Below are positions 59,736 to 64,000 of a stretch of DNA of 64,000 nt, piece by piece; position 1 is the stretch's first letter; each line of letters begins with the position of its first letter. The DNA is taken from positions 1-64,000 of the forward strand of contig JAIQGI010000019.1 of the NCBI GenBank assembly GCA_020072565.1. Direction: 5' to 3'. Under the pieces are notes generated by a model. That model did not search any database. It was not told where the DNA came from and was given only the letters and a program-made list of their open reading frames with translations. Made by a program: the position numbers and the translations under genes. This stretch comes from Terriglobia bacterium. Its GTDB lineage: Bacteria; Acidobacteriota; UBA6911.

Positions 59736-60305
59736 ATGGGAATGCGCGCCATGAAAACCAGCACTAGAGTGTGCGGCCCGCTGCTCGCAGCGCTGCTGTT
59801 GTGCAGCGGCGCCGCCGGACGTTCAGTCACGGGAGGCAAAGCCATGACCCTCAGTTTGAAAAGCCCCGCGTTCACGCACGAGGGCGACATACCAAGAAAA
59901 CACACCTGCGACGGCGCCGATGTCTCGCCGGCGCTGAACTGGAGTGACCCGCCGGCCGGCACGCAGAGCTTCAGCCTGATCATGGATGACCCGGACGCCC
60001 CGGGCCGCACTTGGGTTCATTGGGTGATCTACAATCTGCCGGCGCAGGCACGCGAACTGCCCGAAGGAGTGCCGAAGGAATCGGAACTCAAGGATGGCAC
60101 GCGGCAGGGCCGGAACGATTTTGCCAAGCCCGGTTATGGCGGGCCCTGTCCGCCCCGGGGCGCCCCGCATCGCTATTATTTCAAGCTCTACGCCCTGGAT
60201 GCGAAACTAAATCTGCCGGCGGGTGCGGGCAAGGCCGGCGTGGAGAGCGCCATGAAGGGGCACATCCTCGCGGAGGCACAGCTCATGGGGCGCTACCGGC
60301 GCTGA
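59736..60305 (+). CDS. YbhB/YbcL family PEBP-like protein, secreted
   Basis: The 189-residue protein is a phosphatidylethanolamine-binding-protein fold member: LKSPAFTHEGDIPRKHTCDGADVSPALNW, LIMDDPDAPGRTWVHWVIYNLP and GPCPPRGAPHRYYFKLYALD are the family motifs. A signal peptide covers residues ~6-28. Three methionines are possible starts; ATG 59751 (MKTSTRV) is a good alternative to 59736. A TATAAT box lies at 59642-59647. Function of bacterial members is poorly known. It is divergent from the A2M gene. Confidence 0.9.
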   Translation: MGMRAMKTSTRVCGPLLAALLLCSGAAGRSVTGGKAMTLSLKSPAFTHEGDIPRKHTCDGADVSPALNWSDPPAGTQSFSLIMDDPDAPGRTWVHWVIYNLPAQARELPEGVPKESELKDGTRQGRNDFAKPGYGGPCPPRGAPHRYYFKLYALDAKLNLPAGAGKAGVESAMKGHILAEAQLMGRYRR

Positions 60306-60431
60306 GGGCCCACCAATGCCGGAGCCTGCGAGTCCATCGCAGCATGAGCAGGGGGCACTGATGCAGGGAATCCGGAGGAACTCCGGTTCGTGAATCGGCA
60401 CACCGGGCACAGCCAGGCCCGAGGGGGAACC

Positions 60432-61199
60432 ATGCTGACCGTAGCCACCTGGAACGTCAACTCAATCCGGATCCGCCTGCCGCGGCTGCTGACCTGGCTG
60501 GAAAGAAGAAAGCCGTCGGTGGTCTGCCTCCAGGAAATCAAGGTGGTGGACGAGGAGTTCCCCGCCGGGCCCCTGGAAGAACTGGGCTACCGGTGCCTGG
60601 TGCACGGGCAGAAGACCTACAACGGCGTGGCCATCCTGACGCTCCTGCCCGCAACCGACGTCATCCATGATCTCCCTGGTGATCCCGCCGGGGCCGACAG
60701 CCGCGTGCTGGCGGCGACCATCGGCGGCACGCGCATCATGGGCATCTACGCCCCGAACGGCCAGACCGTGGGGTCGGACAAGTACGCGTACAAGCTCGAC
60801 TGGTATCGCCGGCTGCGCGAGCTGCTGGACCGCCATGACCCGCGGAGCGAGGTTTTGATTTGCGGCGATTTCAATGTCGCACCCGAAGATCGCGACGTCT
60901 GGGATCCCGAGCAGTGGCGCGGGCAAATCCTGTTCAGTGACCCGGAGAAGGCGGCCTTGCGCACCATCGTCGACTGGGGATTCCAGGACGCCCTGCGCAT
61001 CCACCACCAGGAAGGCGGTCTATACACCTGGTGGGATTACCGGGCCGGCGCATTTCACCGCGGTTGGGGCCTGCGCATCGATCACATTCTGGTGAGCGCG
61101 CCTTTGGCGCAGCGGTGCATAGCCGTTGAGATCGATCGTGCCGAACGCAAAGGCGAAAAACCATCCGACCACGCGCCGGTGGTCGCGTCATTTCAATAA
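60432..61199 (+). CDS. xthA: Exodeoxyribonuclease III
   Basis: The 255-residue enzyme acts as AP endonuclease and 3'-5' exonuclease in base-excision repair. Motifs in order: VATWNVNSIRIRLPRLL, LQEIKVVDEEFP with the metal-binding glutamate, GDFNVAPEDRDVWDP and the catalytic SDHAPVVASF. The ATG at 60432 fits the family start and has GGGGGAA upstream; an extension to 60390 is not needed. Confidence 0.95.
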   Translation: MLTVATWNVNSIRIRLPRLLTWLERRKPSVVCLQEIKVVDEEFPAGPLEELGYRCLVHGQKTYNGVAILTLLPATDVIHDLPGDPAGADSRVLAATIGGTRIMGIYAPNGQTVGSDKYAYKLDWYRRLRELLDRHDPRSEVLICGDFNVAPEDRDVWDPEQWRGQILFSDPEKAALRTIVDWGFQDALRIHHQEGGLYTWWDYRAGAFHRGWGLRIDHILVSAPLAQRCIAVEIDRAERKGEKPSDHAPVVASFQ

Positions 61200-61237
61200 C
61201 AAGGCTGCGAGTGTGAATCGCGGAGCCCTCTACCACA

Positions 61238-61960
61238 TCAAAGGACGTTGATGCCGGTCTGCGCAGTCTGTTTCCCGGCACGAATGCCATCCAGGATCTT
61301 CCACGGCAGCGCCAGCAGCAAAAAACTTGCCAGGCCGAGGATCTCGGCGGAAATCAGATACCAGGGCCATGGCCCCAAATAGTCTAAGAGAGAGGGCTCC
61401 GCCGGCTTGTGCAGAAGGAATCCGTAGTTCCATCCGAACGCAAGATCGAGACCCAGAGCAGACAGACCGTAGATGTTGACGGCAATCATCATCCTGAGGA
61501 CGCTTCGGGGACGCGGCCGGAAGTGCTGCGCGACAATAATGTAAACGATGCACAGCAGCGTGATGCCGTGCCCCCAGAAAAACTGTATGAACCTCCACGA
61601 TGGGAATCCGGTCGTGACATCAGGCGTGAGCACGGCCTGGAGCGTGCCGCCGAGACCCCAGAAATAGGCGATCTCGGAAGCGAGGACGTTCGGACGGATC
61701 AGGGTCACCAGACAGGCAATCAGAACCCAGTCGCACAGCTGCATGGGCAGCGAGTAGCTTCCATGCAGCCCTCCCATCATGGCTTCCTGGAGGTAAAGGG
61801 CCAACGCATAGCCCAAAAGCAGGAAGCCCAGGGCCCAGCCGAACCGGATTCTTGTCTTGCCGCGCAGCCGCGATCCTCCCCAGGCTACCAGGATGCCCAG
61901 AGCGAGGAGTATGAGAAGCACGGTCAGGTGCTGTGGGCCAAAGGTCCTGAACTCCATCAT
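61238..61960 (-). CDS. TIGR02206/YwaF-like integral membrane protein
   Basis: With the start at 61960 the protein has 240 residues and about six membrane helices. MEFRTFGPQHLTVLLILL, LQEAMMGGLHGSYSLPMQLCDW and WGLGGTLQAVLTPDVTTGFPSWRFIQFFWGHG match the YwaF family of unknown function, found in Firmicutes and elsewhere. It is a single gene convergent with xthA. The histidines and aromatic residues in membrane loops (FFWGHG) are conserved features of the family. Confidence 0.88.
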   Translation of the reverse strand: MMEFRTFGPQHLTVLLILLALGILVAWGGSRLRGKTRIRFGWALGFLLLGYALALYLQEAMMGGLHGSYSLPMQLCDWVLIACLVTLIRPNVLASEIAYFWGLGGTLQAVLTPDVTTGFPSWRFIQFFWGHGITLLCIVYIIVAQHFRPRPRSVLRMMIAVNIYGLSALGLDLAFGWNYGFLLHKPAEPSLLDYLGPWPWYLISAEILGLASFLLLALPWKILDGIRAGKQTAQTGINVL

Positions 61961-62014
61961 AGGAGCCACCGTTCCGGCCAGACGAACAGCATAGCCGCAA
62001 TCAAGGAATCTTAG

Positions 62015-62054
62015 CGCAGAGAACACAGAGAATATACATATCTGTTCTCTGCGC
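62015..62054. repeat. GCGCAGAGAACA palindrome
   Basis: GCGCAGAGAACA (62015-62026) is the exact complement of TGTTCTCTGCGC (62043-62054), with a 16-base loop. It lies 32 bases after the stop of the minus-strand phosphatase gene, as expected of an end-of-gene element. Confidence 0.6.
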
Positions 62055-62085
62055 CTTCAGCGTTGATATTCTGCGTGGTGGCTGA

Positions 62086-63015
62086 TCAGTTTTTCTTGAT
62101 AAGCACGCAGCTGACATCATCGGCCGGGAGCGCGAAGGCGAGCAGGTCACGGCTGACCTCTTCGAGGATGCGGCGGGCAGACTCCCGCTTGAACTCTCTG
62201 ATCTTGGACTCGAATCTGTCGGGGAAGTAGTTCTCGTGATCGTTCTCGTGCTCCTTCAATCCGTCCGTGTAGAGCACCAGAATGTCCCCCGGAGACATCA
62301 GTTTGAGTTCGTTGACGGTGTACTTGTCCTTGTAACCAAGAGCCGAAGGACGCCGGGACAGATCGGGATCGGTCTTCGAGGGCATGGTGCCGATTGGGGG
62401 ATAGCTGATCAGTAGGTCCGGATGGATATCCACAAACCGGTCGAATTCATTCGAAAACACAAGCGGCGGATGGTGCCCCGCGGATATGAATCGGAACGTG
62501 CCGCTCACGTGGATCTCGCCGTAGATCATGGTCAGGAACTTGCGAACGCTGGAGGAACGGTAAAACCGATTGTTGATGTTCTCGAAAAGCCTGGTCGTAA
62601 TCGTGCCGGACATTTCGAGCTCGTAGACGGCCCCGAGGAGAAACGCCTGATGCAGCATGGCTGCCAGAACCGCATCCGTTATCCTGTGGCCCGAAACATC
62701 GGCAAGCAGGACACCCGCGGTTTGTTTCATCTCCTCGAGCTTTGCTGCGATCTGGGGCTGTCCTCTTTCCCGCGCCTGCTCGATACGCGCATCCAGGTCA
62801 TGCCTCTGCTGGAAATCGATGTAGATGATATGATCACCGCCAATAGCGCCGGCAAGCGGGATCGTCGTGCCGAAAACGTCGATGCCTGGAAGCTTGGGGA
62901 TCTCGCCCGGCTCCGGCTTCAATTTCAACGCAATTTGCTCGAAATTCTCCAGCTCTTCCGTCAGGTGGTTCAGCTGGCGGAGAAGTGCTTCTGGCATCTT
63001 CTTTTCATCAGGCAT
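62086..63015 (-). CDS. PP2C-type (SpoIIE/RsbU) serine/threonine phosphatase
   Basis: The 309-residue protein has a short N-terminal helical segment (residues ~5-35) and a SpoIIE domain: GDHIIYIDF, LADVSGHRITDAVLAAMLHQA, FISAGHHPPLVFS and the C-terminal GDILVLYTDGLKEHEN, holding the metal-binding aspartates. Such enzymes usually dephosphorylate anti-sigma-factor antagonists in partner-switch pathways. No antagonist or anti-sigma gene is adjacent. No sensor domain is obvious, so input may come through the N-terminal helix. Confidence 0.9.
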   Translation of the reverse strand: MPDEKKMPEALLRQLNHLTEELENFEQIALKLKPEPGEIPKLPGIDVFGTTIPLAGAIGGDHIIYIDFQQRHDLDARIEQARERGQPQIAAKLEEMKQTAGVLLADVSGHRITDAVLAAMLHQAFLLGAVYELEMSGTITTRLFENINNRFYRSSSVRKFLTMIYGEIHVSGTFRFISAGHHPPLVFSNEFDRFVDIHPDLLISYPPIGTMPSKTDPDLSRRPSALGYKDKYTVNELKLMSPGDILVLYTDGLKEHENDHENYFPDRFESKIREFKRESARRILEEVSRDLLAFALPADDVSCVLIKKN

Positions 63016-63030
63016 AAGGAGCCAAAGTCG

Positions 63031-63119
63031 TTGGAGTGCGCAGGCTCGCCTGCGCCTTGTTTATCTTCGCAACCTGCAGCGCTTCACCCAAACGCGGCAA
63101 CAAGTTGCCGCACTCCAAG
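63031..63119. repeat. TTGGAGTGCGGC-type inverted element, copy 2
   Basis: Begins TTGGAGTGCGCAGGCTCGCC, ends AAGTTGCCGCACTCCAA, with GCGCCTTG between. Ends match the element at 18892-18970. It fills the gap between the nitroreductase and phosphatase genes. Confidence 0.6.
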
Positions 63120-63124
63120 ATCCA

Positions 63125-63772
63125 CTACTTCTTCGGATAGCCTACCGTTTGGGACAAAGCGATCTTCTGGTCCGTGCGGAGCTTCATCGCTTTCGCCAGG
63201 GCGGACCTGTCAATGTTGGCACGCACCACGGTCGCCAGCCCCTCCGAGGCACAAAACAAATAGACATTCTGTGCGATGAAAGCCGTGTTGGCGCCGGAGT
63301 AGAATTCGATGTCCTCGGACCGGGTCCGGCCGGCCTTGGCAAGATCGGCCACATATATGAGGTTGACAGGCGCATCCTTGACGAATGCCTGCGTGCCGCA
63401 GAGCGCCCGGATGTCCTCCGCCAGAATCTGTTTGAGCTGGTTCGCCTTCCCATCGTAAAGATAGAGGCCGTCTGCAGTCGCGACATAGACGTCAATTTCC
63501 TGCCTGTTGTTCGCAGAGGGAGCAGTTCGCTGGCCGGTGGCACGGTTGATTCCGAAAGCCGCCCAGAGCAGGTTCGAAAGCGTCGGCAGGGGCAGTTTCT
63601 CCGAACTGAATTCGCGCGCTGATTTGCGCTCGTTCAGCACCTGCATGAGCGGCTTGCCTCCGTCGGTCCGGGGCGGCGGCAGCTGTATTTGCCCCTGCGC
63701 GTATGCAGCCGCGACGCCGACCGCCAGAAAAACGAAGAGCGACAATGCGACTCGAGACCTTTCTGTCTTCAT
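63125..63772 (-). CDS. Secreted SagB-type nitroreductase-fold protein
   Basis: With the start at 63772 (ribosome site GGAGGT) the protein has 215 residues: a signal peptide cut near AYAQ (residue ~24), then a nitroreductase fold with NERKSAREFSSEKLPLPTLSNLLWAAFG and APSANNRQEIDVYV, which contact FMN in the family. SagB-like oxidoreductases act on peptides or small molecules and are usually cytoplasmic; a secreted one would need a cofactor bound before export or in the periplasm. Substrate unknown. Confidence 0.87.
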   Translation of the reverse strand: MKTERSRVALSLFVFLAVGVAAAYAQGQIQLPPPRTDGGKPLMQVLNERKSAREFSSEKLPLPTLSNLLWAAFGINRATGQRTAPSANNRQEIDVYVATADGLYLYDGKANQLKQILAEDIRALCGTQAFVKDAPVNLIYVADLAKAGRTRSEDIEFYSGANTAFIAQNVYLFCASEGLATVVRANIDRSALAKAMKLRTDQKIALSQTVGYPKK

Positions 63773-63795
63773 GGCCACCTCCACAATGTAAGCCT

Positions 63796-63829
63796 CAAAG
63801 AACACGAAGAGAATTCTTCGTGGTCTTTG
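63796..63829. repeat. CACGAAGA palindrome, CACGAAA family
   Basis: CAAAGAACACGAAGA (63796-63810) pairs with TTCTTCGTGGTCTTTG (63814-63829) with one mismatch. Followed by CGGTCCTCGCAAGTTG, similar to the segment after the 30264-30307 palindrome. It lies between two same-strand genes. Confidence 0.55.
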
Positions 63830-63860
63830 CGGTCCTCGCAAGTTGATTTCCGCAAAATGC

Positions 63861-64000
63861 CTACTTTGCAGCCTCCCGGCCGGCCCGGAGGGCACGCAGG
63901 TTGATGTCCACCACCTCCTCGCCCTTCCGCGCGAAGATAGCGCGCACAGCCGATTCTATCGCCTCGGCCTTGATCGGAAGGAGGTGCATCGCCGCGCCGA
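63861..64000 (-). CDS. 2-oxoacid:ferredoxin oxidoreductase gamma-type subunit, C-terminus only
   Basis: The last 46 codons of a minus-strand gene are visible, ending with TAG at 63861-63863. The peptide includes LLPIKAEAIESAVRAIFARK followed by GEEVVDINLRALRAG. An alternating helix with FxxKGExVVxxNLxAxxAG at the end is typical of the catalytic gamma or beta subunit of indolepyruvate and 2-oxoglutarate ferredoxin oxidoreductases. The rest lies outside the window. The sequence is too short for certainty on substrate. Confidence 0.65.
   Translation of the reverse strand, partial: GAAMHLLPIKAEAIESAVRAIFARKGEEVVDINLRALRAGREAAK

Noticed and set aside
6051-63829. CRISPR array or tandem repeat as explanation of the repeated words
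   Set aside because: Copies are tens of kilobases apart, palindromic and not regularly spaced, and no cas gene is present.

Overview
The window is about 60% GC, gene-dense and non-plasmid-like, with roughly fifty protein genes and no recognisable rRNA, tRNA, CRISPR array, prophage or insertion sequence. Its gene content points to a member of the Acidobacteriota or a close relative. The indicators are a 1096-residue Oar-like TonB-dependent receptor with an N-terminal carboxypeptidase-regulatory domain, a secreted alpha-2-macroglobulin paired with PBP1C, hopanoid HpnH, a long Lhr helicase and a eukaryote-like citrate synthase. This is an inference from gene families; no marker gene such as 16S rRNA is present.

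Layout. 1-2.5 kb: the end of a KimA-like APC potassium transporter followed by two TrkA-type nucleotide-binding proteins. 2.7-6.0 kb: the TonB-dependent receptor. 6.1-9.1 kb (minus): an RNA-repair cluster, RtcB ligase, COG0523 GTPase and archease. 9.2-14.0 kb: a cobalamin-binding radical SAM protein, a purine permease, an Rrf2 regulator and citrate synthase. 14.0-20.6 kb: a peptidase remnant, an M16 peptidase, HemN and ferrochelatase, and a TlpA-like thioredoxin. 20.7-24.3 kb: RidA, a GNAT protein, an aminotransferase and a NarL-type response regulator. 24.3-30.2 kb: a probable structured RNA with terminator, an HtrA-like protein that has lost catalytic residues, and a frameshifted Lhr helicase. 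30.3-35.6 kb: a DRG-type GTPase, a PIG-L deacetylase, a PPi-type phosphofructokinase and a beta-helix protein. 35.7-39.2 kb (minus): a tyrosine-catabolic trio (HisC-like aminotransferase, HPPD, HmgA). 39.5-43.5 kb: a chimeric amidase pseudogene and an NtrC-type two-component pair. 44.3-48.8 kb: a lytic transglycosylase, HpnH, a small conserved protein and a Ycf46-type AAA ATPase. 48.9-59.5 kb: a PilZ protein, the GlgX debranching enzyme, PBP1C and alpha-2-macroglobulin. 59.7-64 kb: a PEBP-family protein, exonuclease III, a TIGR02206 membrane protein, a PP2C phosphatase, a secreted nitroreductase and the tail of a 2-oxoacid:ferredoxin oxidoreductase subunit.

Working together. Clear functional units are potassium homeostasis (KimA/TrkA), RNA ligation (RtcB/archease/GTPase), the end of haem synthesis (hemN-hemH), tyrosine breakdown to maleylacetoacetate, hopanoid side-chain attachment, and envelope defence or repair (PBP1C/A2M).

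The least ordinary material is between the genes. Several families of short imperfect palindromes, each built from a repeated word (CACGAAA, TTGGAGTGCGGC, GCAGAGAA and others), sit almost exclusively in gene gaps and often at gene ends. A multi-hairpin segment at 24.48-24.84 kb ends in a textbook intrinsic terminator and looks like an unassigned non-coding RNA. The strongest candidates for new biology are that RNA with the catalytically dead HtrA-like gene it precedes, and the insertion of a metal-chaperone GTPase into the rtcB-archease operon.
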